Shown here: piece after piece, positions 24,700 through 37,289 of the stretch
Position numbering within the stretch: the first letter of the stretch is position 1
Layout of the letters: each line of letters begins with the position of its first letter
Source of the DNA: Rhynochetos jubatus
Taxonomy: Eukaryota > Chordata > Aves > Eurypygiformes > Rhynochetidae
Assembly: GCA_027574665.1 (NCBI GenBank)
Contig: CM050655.1
Span: forward strand, 9,481,170 to 9,545,169
Direction of reading: 5' to 3'
Length of the DNA stretch: 64,000 nt
Notes under the pieces: model-generated
Told to the model about the DNA's origin: nothing
Database searches by the model: none
Seen by the model: only the letters and a program-made list of their open reading frames with translations
Position numbers and translations under genes: made by a program

Positions 24700-26340
24700 C
24701 TTCTATTTCCAAAATCTCTTTCTAATGCAACTAGGGTGTTGGAAATGGATGTGGATGTCTAGAAAAAAAGACGCTAATAACTGGCTGATGATGTGTTCTA
24801 GGCTAGCCCATGGCAATCTCTGGTGCTCATGTCGTTAAAACAATTGAGGTGATTTCACTAGTATTTTTTTCTTGTTCTGTCTGCTACAGAGTGGCGGCAG
24901 TTGTAGGTTAAGCAGCTAGTACAGATGATGTATTAATAGGTTATTGAACAGGGATTGCTGCTGCTCAGACCACTTATTTCATATGCACTCCTTCAATTAT
25001 TTTATCACTGTAAACTTTCTTATTGATTAGCTTAGAAGCAGTAATTTCCCAGCAGATTATAGGATCCAGGATGTAATTAACATTTCTGACATTAAAAAGA
25101 ATTATTCCTGGAAAGTATCTATGTGAGATATTATCTAAAGTAAAATACAGGTGTTATATACTGCATATATATATCTGTTAGTCAGCTGCTAATAAATAAG
25201 GAAAGAATATTCTTATCACATCCTGTTACTCTTATCTGCAGAAGTTTGCTTCAAATCATATAAAAGTTTGTCTCCACATGCTCTAAACAATCTTGACTTG
25301 TTTGAAGTGAACTAGTTTTTGCTAAGCCAAGCCAAAAAAAGACCCAGAAAGGTTTCTTCAATTTATTCTTATGAGAAATAGGAATTCAAATTAATTTTAC
25401 ATTATTCTGTGAAAAAGACCTGAATTAGGATGGATTTGAGAAGAAGGGAACCTGCTGTATGTCAGTTACTCTATGGAAGCTGGTGGTGCTGTTGCATATG
25501 GCTGTTGATAATAGGTAGGTTTGATTTTTTGGGTTGCATGGAGTGCTTTTTCGCAAATTCTGTTTTGAGTTTTTGGGTTGAGTGAGCCTGCAGAGGTTTT
25601 CAGATCTGTGACTGGAAGCCTTTTCCATACAGTTTTCTTCTCAGCTGGAGAAAATTGTGCAACATTATTACAAAGTCTTACTGGCAAGGCATTTTGGTCA
25701 GTACAGCGTGATTTTCTTCTACTTTTAAAGAATATTTTTCACCAGATGGGAGCATACTTGTCATTTGAATCTTTCTAGCACTTTTTGAAATTGCAAGGCA
25801 GCTAATATACAAACTCAGGGGTGCACAGCTCACGCGGATTTGGTTAGCAATTAGAGACTTCCATTTTTAGCCTTCTCCCACCTGTCCCTAGCAGTCTCTG
25901 CAGGTTACGTCTGTACATGATGAGGGGGCACGTTCAAGCTGCTCAGCTGCCCACAGGCCTGGCACGAGCAGGTGGCCTGGGAAGCAGTTTGCCTGCCCAG
26001 ACGTGTACGGTAGGTGAAGGCTAATGTGCAGTGGACCATGACCTGCGGTAGTGAATGCATCTAGCAGTGAGGAAATGGATGGTAAGGGAAATGGAATTTA
26101 ATAGCCGTTGCCTGTATGGGTGTAGCTACATCTCCATTGCCTGACTAGGGCCCAGAATATTGGGAGTGTCCTACCCATCGCAGTTTTGTACTGCTGAAGT
26201 TCTGAATAGTGAGTGTATTTGGCTATAAGATGTAGAACAGAGCCGCTGTGTGTGTCACCAGCCACTATTATGGAACGGTACTAGCAGTAGCTGTGGTTTA
26301 GCAGCGGTTTATCCACTGTGGCCATCCTTGTTCAGCTGTC
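24700..26340. other. Noncoding DNA, nothing recognised
   Basis: AT-rich sequence with short frames. Frames on both strands at 25425-25778 overlap and show no domain. Confidence 0.55.
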
Positions 26341-26520
26341 ATTTCGCACTCTGTCCCCACACAACTCCCTAGGTCGGCGCTATAGCGCAATCCTCCGGAT
26401 CCCTTCAGTGTGGTCGTTTGCGCAGGGGCTTGAGGCAGAGGTTTGCAGGGAATTTTGGAAAGCGTTTCTGAGACAGGATAGTAAGTGCAGATCTATTTGC
26501 CGCACACCTCGCATTGCTCA
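26341..26520. promoter_or_regulatory. CpG-rich segment with a 12-bp GC palindrome
   Basis: About ten CpGs occur in 180 bases of roughly 52% G+C by hand count, near the unsuppressed expectation, while the flanks are CpG-poor. A perfect palindrome GCGCTATAGCGC lies at 26377-26388. An 87-codon plus-strand frame (26318-26581) overlaps it without a recognisable domain. Possible meanings are an unmethylated regulatory element, a conserved exon or a young insertion. Confidence 0.35.
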
Positions 26521-27472
26521 GTCTCTTTCCTCTCCCTTACTGCTTATTAGCTATTTTGTTAGTGCATTACCAGACAAATAGGGTTCAGGGTACAGTAACC
26601 GTGTGAGGAAACTGGTTTTAAGTTTGTTATGTATCAAAAATATCTCAATGGATTTTCTTATAATAGTCACCATTTGGAAGAGACTGAAATTAGAAGTTGT
26701 AATCTAAAAAAAACCCTGCCTTCTCCCTGAATCATTTGGAATAAGTAGTTACAGTTTCACAAACAAAAAAAAAGACCATATTTATAACCTATTCCTGGAG
26801 CTGGCTTGCATTGATTTTTGTAAAAACAAGGGTTGGTAGCTACACAAGAAGTGCTGGGATGGTAATGTAGATGGGTGCTTACAGTTAAGCGTTTCAGTCG
26901 TGACTTTGCAAGTCGATTTGCCTGTAATACCTACTTTACAAAGTATTTGTAGGCTCACCTGTTTGTGAGCCAAGATAGCTTCAGATACAACAAGATAAAA
27001 GTTTCGGATATATTTACATACTATATATAGTTTATAGCTGTATCTGTGACTGTTTATTTAGCTGACACTTGTTTATGTAATAAACGCCAGATGTCCTCTC
27101 AGGTTATTGAGTGTTGCAGGTGTGTGTATGTGAAATACTGCATCAGCTTTGTAGTCAGCTAGAGGATGAGCAGTCTGTTAGTGTGTGTTGGACTCTGCTG
27201 GAGAGAGAGGATCTGTGATTTGTTGTTTGGCCGCTGGATTATCAGTGTTGTAGTGCTTTGCGGCTGACCTCTTCTGGTATTACTCTGTATGTGGTACAGC
27301 GGTCTGGAGACATCACTGGCTTGGGAAAGCAGTGGCATGAGGTAACGCCAACACTTGGAAAGCAGCTGGTACCATTAGGGAGAAATTAGGGTAAAAACAT
27401 AAACTCAAAAGGGAGTTGGATTATGTCAGTGAACATGTATATGGGACTTAGACCACATATCGATTCCATGAA
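26521..27472. other. Noncoding DNA, nothing recognised
   Basis: Short frames and AT-rich DNA. No repeat or RNA gene seen. Confidence 0.55.
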
Positions 27473-27510
27473 GCAGAAGCGCTGCTTCTGCCAGAATACA
27501 CTTTCTGGCA
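27473..27510. repeat. Two overlapping inverted repeats
   Basis: Arms GCAGAAGC (27473-27480) and GCTTCTGC (27484-27491) enclose 3 bases. Arms TGCCAGAA (27489-27496) and TTCTGGCA (27503-27510) enclose 6 bases. The two share three bases, so only one hairpin can form fully at a time. No function is assigned. Confidence 0.7.
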
Positions 27511-29844
27511 TCTGTCTTGAAATAGATGGGCTACGTTCTGTGTTATGTCATCTCAGTGTTGTTAGCAGAGGGACAGATTATACTTCTATGTAACCGCTGC
27601 AAGGTGAAGGTCTGTATTGATGGCTTATGCTTCCTAAAGTGAATGTGTTAAAATATACGTTGCTTGAGTTTACACGGTGTGTGTAAAAGACTAGCGTGTG
27701 CATAAATAAACATGAACTTAAGGAAATGCATTTTTATATCTTGGCATTCTAGTGACTTGCATATTAATTACAAGCAAGTCATAAATGCAATGATGTTCTG
27801 CCTAGCTGTGACCTGTAAACATATGGTATCTGAGAAGCAAGATGTGTTGACTGGGACCTGTCGAGTTGTAGAGGCTGTGCAGGCCAAATTCTGCCTTTAT
27901 CTGTTTGTGAGCAAGATGCTTGCAGAAAATGCATTTGCTGCGTTCATAACTGAGGTCAGTTTGGCCTTGCAGTGAGAGTCACTTAGTGCTGCTGCTCCTC
28001 ACTCCTACGGCGGGACACAATCTCTTTTCATTGCTGTGTTGACTCTGCAAGCCAACAAAAGGATTCTTAATGATGTTTTTCAAGGGACAAATTGATTAGT
28101 TTTTCCATCACAATGAAAGATTGGAGAAGTTTCTACCATTAAAGGATGAATCATTTTAATTTTATTTTTTTAGGTAAGCTAGATATTAAGAAGGTGAAAT
28201 GGTCCCCATGTGCCATTATTGGAGAGTATTGTCCCTTTGGACTTTAACACTGTAAATATGTAGTAGCTGGCTACATGAAAAGATAATGTAGACAAGAGAG
28301 CATTAATGATCTTGATCACCCTGAAGGGTATTTCTGCATCTGCTGCACACTGACACCTTGGTGTGTATAAGTAGGCAGCCTTTAGAATATGAGAGGGAAG
28401 AACTAGAATAATGGAAGACGATGCTCTCACATCCTAAAAGTCAGTGAGGCTGGATCTTTCCCTTCATTCCCTCCTCACTGCAAAGAAGGGTGTCTCCAAC
28501 AGACTGATGGGAAAGTTTTCTGATGTTGTGGATTAATTACAAAACAACAGTTAAAACAATAATTCTAGCATCAGCCAAGAACAAATAATCTCTCAGGGCT
28601 GCTTGCTCGAGGATCGTGTGCTGCTTCAGGCATACTTGTAGCTGTTATTAGTAATAATTGTTGTATCACAGCTGTCGGTGGTTGCAGTGGTACCCACAAC
28701 TTGGAACTTGTCATTCTTGTGACAAGATGTTGAATCTAATTAGAGGAGCTTTTGTTTTGTTTATATTTATCTATTGCGAAAGGAGGTAGAGGAATGAAAA
28801 GCAGTGTGAATCCATGTCATCCTGGAATGGCAAACAGGAATTCTTCTTCTCTGGGCATTCCAGTGGGTTTATTTTGACCGTGGGAGAGCAGACTTGGGAA
28901 ACAGGTAGGGACTGGCAAAGCTGTCTCCTGTGTTAGTTAATGATGTCCAGTTTTATTAAGTCCAAAGTCCAGCTGGTTGTTATAAGCAGCTGCAATATAA
29001 AGTTCCCCAAAGTTGCCCTTTAGCCATTTCAGACTTTGTATTTAGTGTAAAACAGAAGCCAGGGGTGGGGAGGGCTGGTGATTACTCATCCAGAGGTTTT
29101 TGCTGGTTTTCCACCACTGAGCATCCTTGAGGCTTTAACTGAGCAAATCTGTATGCAGTCCCACACCAAACACCGACAAAATTCCTTAGGCCGTTTTGTT
29201 AAGACAGTTCTCATCAACCATCACCACTTTTCTTGATGATGTTCAAACAGCCTATTCACAGGTGGGGCCTTCAGCTGGGAGAACAACAACAATAAAGTAG
29301 GTTAAAAAATGCTTGTTCATTTTTAGTTAGGAAGAAGGTGGAAAGGATGAGAGAAGTTGAAGTATTATGGGTTGGCAGAAACTCAGCAGGAACCTCTGGA
29401 AGGAAGAGAGGAGGATGTGGATCGAAGAAACTGGAGCCCTGAGGGCAATCCTCTAAAAATATACTGGAACAGCACTGTCAGTAATACTATGCTCAAGACA
29501 TGCAAGTCCCGCACTCTTAATTGAAAAGTGCCAGGGGTAAGGTCCTCACCTTGAAACTCATTAGCTACTTAAAACAATTTCTTTCATTTACTACTGCTAA
29601 GGACTTGTTTTAAACTGAAGGGAGAGTTAGAGCCTGAAATAATACCACTTTCTTGTTGTGAGAGAGTTCTCTCCAAGGGAATGGTAGAGTCCAGCTACTA
29701 AGGCCCGGTTCATTTAGGATATGTATTTATGATTTACCAATTATTTAGTGCCACTGAGTTTGGTAGTATTCCTCCTCTCACCTCAAAGTATTGCAATATG
29801 GGAGGTTTAATCCTAACTAGTTTAAAGTACCCGTCTATATGACA
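27511..29844. other. Noncoding DNA, no gene recognised
   Basis: Short frames only. The part at 28545-28720 contains repeated TAAT cores and two CpGs and has a faint enhancer-like texture, too weak to call separately. Confidence 0.55.
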
Positions 29845-29861
29845 TGCATGTATGTATGTAT
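29845..29861. repeat. (TATG)n microsatellite, short
   Basis: About four tandem units of a TATG tetranucleotide. Confidence 0.8.
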
Positions 29862-30985
29862 TTACCATTGCGTGTGTCTTTGGGCACTGCTGTGGTTCAG
29901 GGGGCTGCTTTGGAGACCTTGTCCTGACATGGTGACGGTCCAACGAAACAAAGCAAGAGAAAGAAGAACTATCATTTCTCAGAACAGATGGGGAAGAGAA
30001 GCATGAAAAAATTCAGTGACTCATGTGAAGTCATGTGCAGAATCTTACACAAGGTTTATTGAATATGATTATTGATTACTACATTTTTTCCTGATTATTA
30101 TAAAATGAGAGAATAATTTGTGCTATGATTACCAATCTGATATGATGTCCTTAAATATCAGTGCAAATAATAGTTGAAAGACTAGAAAAAAGAAACAGGA
30201 CAATTTACTAACAGGAGAGAAATAAGCTCTTTGTCAGCTGAAAGCGGAACCCCAGGGAAGGTAGTGATTATTCCCGAGTAATTCATATTAATCTGTTGCA
30301 GAGGAGGAGAGAAAGAGAAATTGAGGACTGGGAGGGGCAGTATGGTGTTGCTGTTTTAAGGGTTACTTCACTCACCTCCAGGACTCACATTTAATCCGGA
30401 GTTCAGTTCAGCAGTTTGCAAAATCAATGTGTCTGCTCCCGATTCACCTGCAGACTCTTAGGCATATCTTCATTAATCCTGTGATTCAGGAATAAGGCAG
30501 CTATGTGTGTCTGGAGACACCCACCCATAGCACAAAGAGAGTACAGCTCTAATTTCTTCTGGAGTCTATTTGCACAGTTATCTTAGTCACACCAAACAGG
30601 AGCTGAGTGAGCACGGAGCGAGGTGACCCTTCTCCAGCCCTGCCGCTTCCTTACACTGCTCGGAACAGCAGCACGCATCTCACAGGTTGCTACTGAGAGT
30701 GGCAAAGTAATTGGCTCGCTCAAACTGATAACTATTTCATGCTTCCTGAGCTGCGCAGTAGCAACAGGAATTAGCCTTGCCTTTTCTTGCCTTCCATTCG
30801 GACTTGCTACAATGAAGAAAGGCAATCACCCCACCAAAAGCGGTGGATGCTGAGGCAGGCTGCTCTGTGCTTGGGGTGGTGGTGGGGACACCAAAACCTG
30901 ACAGCATCCAGCCATGAGCTCAGCAAGGGTGAGGTCTGTGGCAAACCAGGGAACACTGGACATCTTTGATGGGTTTTTTTACACT
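29862..30985. other. Noncoding DNA, nothing recognised
   Basis: Short overlapping frames on both strands (30583-30989). The part nearest 30985 may include an unrecognisable body of the CR1 copy that follows. Confidence 0.5.
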
Positions 30986-31055
30986 CCATGGCAGGGGGGT
31001 TGGAACAAGATGATCTTTGAGGTCCCTTCCAAGCCGAACCATTCTGTGATTCTGT
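30986..31055 (+). mobile_element. CR1 LINE 3'-end fragment, plus orientation
   Basis: The sequence carries the hallmark CR1 tail: CCATGGCAGG with a G run, then TTGGAACAAGATGATCTTTG, a GAGGTCCCTTCCAA block and the terminal ATTCTGTG octamer followed by a partial second unit. CR1 copies end in such octamers and are normally 5'-truncated. The recognisable part is only about 70 bases, with several differences from the consensus as I recall it, so it is old. The body upstream cannot be traced with confidence. Confidence 0.9.
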
Positions 31056-31248
31056 TGCTTACGCAGGATTATTAAGAACAACACTCCAAAGTTGAAGTAA
31101 TTGAAGTGTCTAGCTGTTCCCTCTAGCTTTTCCCATGTTTAATTTCTGTATTTAAGTTGCAAATCCAAAGTATGTTTGGTTGTTTATTTTTTTCCTGCTC
31201 TTCTTTTTCAAGGTGGTGGTGAGTGGTGTGGCAGTGCCTGACTATGGG

Positions 31249-31268
31249 AAACAAACAAACAAACAAAA
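31249..31268. repeat. (AAAC)n microsatellite
   Basis: About five tandem AAAC units. Confidence 0.9.
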
Positions 31269-34200
31269 TCCTGATTCATTCTGGAAGGAAGGGGGCTGCC
31301 AGCTGCTTGATTTCACCAGTGGGAGCTCCTCTCTAGACTTCATAGATCCTTAGTCCTGTCAGCCTGAGACAGAAGGGCCCACACAGCTCTTTTAGGAACA
31401 TGAAAGTCATGTAATCCATCATGTGAATACCAGACGCTGGGCTGCTGAAAAAGGCTTGATTATTGGTCCAGAACTCACTAAATTCAATGGCAGTGTTTCT
31501 TTCACCTCAGCAATCCCTGGGTCATGGTCCTCACTGCATCAGCAATTTTAGGAACAAAGCCTGTCCCTGACACTGAATTACAGGTCTCAGTCCAATACAT
31601 TTCTGGAGTTCTAAGGTTCATTTCTCCCCATCTCACCACACTCCTTTGTTGTCCTTGTGACTTGTTCGTGGCAGGATGAATTTATTCTGTAGGACCACTT
31701 TCAGGAGCAACTTCAAGCTACACTCACTAAAATTTACCATTCAAGTCTGTGTTCTGCCTTATAGTTCAAAATCAGTCCTCAGTGTGTTCGTTGACATCTG
31801 GTTTTATGCAGAAATTTCTAATATCCTTGAAAGCTGGCAGGCAGCCCTGGAAAGACCTGATTTTGTGGAATGTAAAGTTGCATCAGGTAAGTGCTGAGGA
31901 AAATTTCAGGCACTTTTTCTATTCCTTCTAGGAACAAGTGCTCCTTGTAGATTGGCTCCTCTGTATTCAGGTTACGTGTTTCTTTAGCTTATATAGCCTA
32001 TATGCAGTTTTTCTGAAAAATAGAAATACCTAATTTACTTGAAATATTTCAATAAGCTTCTACATGTTTGCTTCCAGGGTCTTGAAGGTATAGAACTCTT
32101 AGCAGTGCTTTCTCAAGCATTGCCTATTTAGCAAAGGGTGGCTGTAGCAAGGGCTGTCTTCGGTGCTTGCTGTGCTGCCCAGACAGCCAGGGCTTGTCTG
32201 TAGGGTGCAATGAGCTGTAGCATGAAGATACACACAGTGGTGTGTTAGTGTGGCACAGCAGAGCACTGTCTGGGGGTAAGAAAACCAGTCCAAAATGAGT
32301 GCAGACACGCTACATCCATGCCACTTCTTAGCTAGTAAGCTTTATCTTTTAGGTAATGGTACCAATGCGAGGGTTTGTGCCAGGGGTCAGACATAAACAG
32401 GACTAAACACCGAGCAATGGATATGTCCGTGTGGTGGGGTGGAGACAACTTGCCTTTTACTCATGCTGAAAGCTGGCTGCATGCTGGTGTGGAGGCTTGG
32501 CAGCTGTGGCAGTAGCTGGGTGTTGTGCCCGAGGTCGCAGATCCCCCTCTCAGCAATGCTTATTACTGCTGGTACCGTGCCATGGCAATGCAGCCGTATG
32601 GCCCCTGGGCTGGAGCTGCTTCGCCTTGATTAGAAGCATGCGGAGAGGGAAGCTGCATGTGTCCGCACTGGTCTGCATATGCACACCCTCTGATTTCCCA
32701 AGCTGTGCCCTGTGTACTCATCAGAGAGTGCTATTCTCAGCCTGCCATGCCATCCCTCTGGCTCTGCTGTGGGACACACTGCTCTTCAGGTCTCTCAGGG
32801 GTGCCCACACTCTGAAATGCATCGCTGTCCTGTTGCCAGAACACCTCAAGAACACTTAGCCTGATATGCTTAGACATCCTGTGGAGGTATGTAAAAAGTC
32901 AATGGAATTAGATCCACCCTCTCCATCTAGTCATCTGTTAAAAGGAGAATGGGAAAAAGATCAACTTAGTTTTAGGAGCATGAAGAAAGCAAGAACAGTG
33001 CTATGTCCTGTGTCGTTGCTACTGTAAACAAGCTAACTGCAGTCACTAGACAGTGGAAATAAAACTCACGGAATCATCAATTTGCATTTCAAATTAGAGT
33101 CATGATTTTCTTCTTTTGTTAAAGAGAAAGGTTACAAAGTTTGATCAGCGGTATTTCTAGGGAACCTCACATGTCTTCAGTGGAGTCATAGGGATGTGAC
33201 TGACATAATTTTCAAATTATATAGTTTACCTTGGGACAAGCAGTGTGAGAAAGGAAGCAGCAGGGAACTGCCATAGTGAAAACTTATCAATACTTGTCTT
33301 CTGTGATGAAGAACAAATGTTCATTTAGTCCTACACATGTTTAATTGCTGATCCCAGGTTCTGGGGGCTGGTGGGCTGGGGTGCATCCTGTTTGCAGCCT
33401 CATGATAAGCAGCTGTTGCCCTGGTGAATTAATTTCTGAAAGTGAGATAATCCGATTTGAATGGAACTGCAGACACCCACTCATTCTGCCAAGCAAGAGA
33501 AAAAAAGAAGGAGAAGAAGAAACATTTTTCTCCACTTCTTCCTTTGCACTCTGTCATGATTCAAGGACAGATGAAAATCTTGTCTCTCTCCTCCTTGTTT
33601 GTGGCTTTGTAAGCCTGATTATTTTTGCTGGAAATTACAATCTCACTTCATTCTCGCTGGCATAATTCTGGAATCTGTGAAATTGCGGCTGTGCCAACAC
33701 ACAAGATTTTGATTCTGATTCAGCGAGGAATGTGAGCAATCATTTGATTTAAAGCCTATTTTAAGCCCACCTGTATTCAGCTCTCAAACTATTTGTGTTG
33801 AGGACTTGCAGTGCCCAAGAGTCTGCAAAACTCCATCTAGTACTGAGGATGTTGGGGCATCTGTGTGTTGTACACCTCCAGGAGCCCATCTCTTATTTAT
33901 CAGATGTCACAGTTGTTCAGCAATTTCACGGTAAATTTCTGGAAGTTTTTCACCTTCGCTGGAGAAGATAAAGTGCTTTTGTATTTCACTGTGACTTCCC
34001 TCCAAACCCCCTCCTCTGTTTTTACGTTTTCTCAAACTCTGGCAATATGCTAGTACTGGGATGAACCTCTCTCTGGGTGCAGATGTCCCTTAGGAGGTGC
34101 TTGAACAGTGTGGTGTGCAAACCACATCGCTCTTTCATCGGCTTCCCCCAGGCCCTGATCCATCAGAGACTAATCAGCAGTCACGGAGTTGTCATGTTTT

Positions 34201-34408
34201 CTCCCCTCTGTGCTTCCACACAGTGCTGTGCCTGAATGTAAAGTGAGGTGTGAGTGAGTCTGAGCCTTGCACAGTGGGAGCTTGGCAATACCCGGTGTAG
34301 TGAGGAACAGGCATGGGCATGGCGCTGAAGAACGGGCCAGAGGCAGCAGGGCTTTCTGAAAGGCAGACGCAAGAAATTCCTTTTCTTTTTCTTTTATCAT
34401 TTTCTCAG
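31269..34408. other. Noncoding DNA, no gene recognised
   Basis: The longest frame is 120 codons (32497-32859, +) with no domain. No repeats recognised. Confidence 0.55.
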
Positions 34409-34546
34409 GGAGAGCCTGTACGTAATGGCTCAGAGGTTGTTGGCTTCCCAGACGGGCTGTATAGTGGAGAGAGCAGGAGGTGGGTGGCAGCTGCCCAGGC
34501 TCAGCTGTTGAGAGAACAGGAGGAGCACAGGATCAAGAAGCACTGA
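34409..34546 (+). CDS. Weak candidate exon (terminal or internal)
   Basis: A strong-looking acceptor, about 25 pyrimidine-rich bases ending in CTCAG at 34404-34408, is followed by 45 open codons to a TGA at 34544-34546. The end of the frame is charged (LLREQEEHRIKKH). Alternatively a donor GAG|GTGGGT after 34479 would make a 71-bp internal exon. A second plus-strand frame is also open for about 33 codons, so the frame itself is not informative, and no protein family is recognised. An AATAAA lies about 1.1 kb downstream (near 35662), which is weak support for a terminal exon. Most likely chance. Confidence 0.15.
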   Translation, partial: GEPVRNGSEVVGFPDGLYSGESRRWVAAAQAQLLREQEEHRIKKH

Positions 34547-34966
34547 CAAAATATTGAGGCCGGTCTGGGCAATACACACCCTGATAAAGTATTTGAAAGT
34601 GTTCATGTCTAACACCAGGCTTACTGTGTGATGACTTGCTGAAGATTATGAGTGCTTCTTCTCTGTGCTGGTAGCTGTGTCAGAGCCTTTGTGGCTGTCA
34701 TTCCCTAATAACTTTTATCTCAGATTTTAATGTTATGAGCTCTATTCTGTCATAGACATTTTATTTTAGATTAAGAAAAGTAGCATTTCACCCTCCCTGC
34801 AGCTGTGTACAGTATATTTACCGTTAGATGATAACATCTTTAAAGCTGGATTTGCCCAAGCCTGTATGCCATATTCCAGCCGCCCCAGAACACGTCTACG
34901 CTATGAAAGAGGTTACCTCAGTAATACGCACCCGTGTCAGGAGCAGCGAGTGTCTCTGCAACAGAA

Positions 34967-34990
34967 AAATACTGCCTGAAATACTGCCTG
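34967..34990. repeat. 12-bp perfect tandem duplication
   Basis: Two perfect back-to-back copies of AAATACTGCCTG, at 34967-34978 and 34979-34990. Probably replication slippage. Confidence 0.9.
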
Positions 34991-35139
34991 CTTAGATGAG
35001 GAACTGTCAGCCTTAGGGTGTCGTTTCCATATTTAGAAATACGTTTATTTCTAAGTGTCTGTAAAGTATTTGTTGGCTGTAATTGATGAATCCTCTCTCT
35101 GGGGACTCCGCCTGGCACTGAGTGGGCCATACTTCATTG

Positions 35140-35179
35140 TAGCAGGATAGGTCTCTCCCAACTCTAACTTCTATCATTT
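35140..35179 (+). mobile_element. Possible degenerate CR1 3'-end
   Basis: GGATAGGTCTCTCCCAACTC followed by a TAAC-TTCTATCATT stretch follows the order of the CR1 tail (GAGGTCCCTTCCAA block then an ATTCTATG-type octamer), but with many differences. It could be a very old copy or coincidence. Confidence 0.35.
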
Positions 35180-37289
35180 AAAGGCTTCACATGGATGCTT
35201 TTGTAAGTTGTGTAGCAGTGACAGTCCAAAGGTTAAATGGCTGCCTTTCAGCTTCCGCACAGCAGTTGTATGGGATTAGGTTTGCTCAGTGGGTCTCTAG
35301 GTACTCATAAATCAGAGAGTTCCCTTGCTATGATTTCTTCCTTTTTCTGTAATCTTTCCAAGGAAGCAAGTGACCTCTTCTCACTGGGATAGTGCACATG
35401 ATGATATTTTTCCCTGTAGCAAGCCACAAAACTTTTTTGTTCTGTTCTTAGAAGGTTATTGTTGGGGGGAAAAAAAATCCGAATGGCATCTCATGAGAGA
35501 GAAAAGTGACAGCTCACAGCTAATAGATTTATGACAAGATCTTTGTTGCTCTCCATGTTCTGGTGGCCCGCGTGTCCTTTAGATGCATTTGGCTGAACCG
35601 CTCATCCCAGCATCTTCATTTACTTCCTGAAATTCCTTCTGGAAATACCAGAGTTTTGCATAATAAAAAAGATTTGGGAGCTTGTGTGCCTATGGGAAGG
35701 AACATGGCAAAAAGGCACTGCATAACACGCCTGCCTTCAGCCAGCAGTTGGTGTGACTGTGCTGGGTGGTCTGCCTGCCATTCGTTTCTTACGCTCCTAT
35801 GTAGATATTAGCAGATTTAATACTTATAGTGCATAGTTACACATCTTACAGGACATTTTTCAGTACCTGTCAGTGGGAGGTATTAAAGTGTAATACGCTA
35901 GACTGAGGCCAGCCAGTTTACAAGTGATGTTGTTATGTTCAGCCCATCCCTTCCTCTCAGAGCATCATTAATCTGGTAATGGTGCTGTCTGTGATACTAG
36001 AAGGAGATTCAGAAAGAGAATATTGCTTCCTCGCCAGATATGTCTAGAAGTCAGAACAGACAGCGGAACTGGATTGGAACTAAGTTTGCGGATGGAAGTT
36101 TGAGCCTGAGAAAAGTCTTCAAGGCTCCAGGCTGAATGGCTCCTAAGGTGATGGAAGATGTAACATTTCCTGGGGGAGAGAGGGCTGCAGCCTGCAAGCT
36201 TACCAGGGAGGTGGCGGGGGTACAGGTGGTTCCGTGGCCGGGATGTGCAGCCATACTGCAGGCATGTGTGCTCATATTTGACAGGCAAGGCCTGCCTGGA
36301 AGGGCAGGCTGGCATTTCCCAGGATTGTCCCATGTTCTGCAAGCTGGACATGCTCTGATGAACTGGATTTTTCTTGGGGAAAACGCTTATTTATCAAGTC
36401 TGACATGTTTCACAGAAATTTGCTGGTTTTGAGGAGATTCTGACAAAACATGCACAGGAATTCCTGGAAGTGAACATGGTGCATTGCTGCCATTAAAAGT
36501 GGTGCATTGCTCTGGAGCAGGGTCTTCGGGAGTCTCCCGTGGTGGTGCTGACTGATCTGAGCGCTAGCAAGGTACCTCCCACTGTCTGACTGCTCTGGAG
36601 CTTGCAGGATCTAGAGGCAGTGCTCTAGGGAATCTGCTCCAGGACTTCAATGTCCTTTTTCCAGCACAAGCTGGCCCCTGCATTACAGTTGGGAGACCTT
36701 TCAGAGATCCCAGATGCCTGCTGTGCTGAAGGTGGATGCGACTGCACAGAGGTGGGTAGGCTCTGGAAATCTGGTGGCAAGCTGTTTGTCAAGGGCCGTT
36801 GTTTTGCATTCAGTGACTAAAAGTTTACAGGTTTGGGTGCTGGGAACAGAGTGTAAACTAGAGTGACCTGTGATGCCAAGTCGCCAGAGGGGTGATGGGA
36901 AAGCTGTCACGGGTCAGCAGCTTCCTGCCAAAATACGAGGTGGGTGTGGCTCACCCACAGGTCACCGAAAAAATAACACCTTTCTGAGAAATAATGGTAA
37001 TTATTATTTAAGGGACAAAAATCTGCATGATCTGGTCCTTTAAGACCAGGAGGACACAGCCCTCAGTCTTAAGAATTTACCAGCTCTCAGGCTGAAAGCT
37101 CTGTTAATCCAGAGAGTAAGGGAGAGCAGATCAGCTTTCTCGAGCTTTAGTACAGCAAACTGCTGCCAGGCAAATAAATTGATCTCAGAAAGGCAGGAAC
37201 AACAGAATTTGGAAGTGCAATAAAAAATAAGATGTGATCGTAAAACACAACATAAAAACATATGTTTAATGCATTTTTATTTTTTATTT
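35180..37289. other. Noncoding DNA, nothing recognised
   Basis: The longest frame is 127 codons (35968-36351, -), overlapped by frames on both strands and without a domain. Confidence 0.55.
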
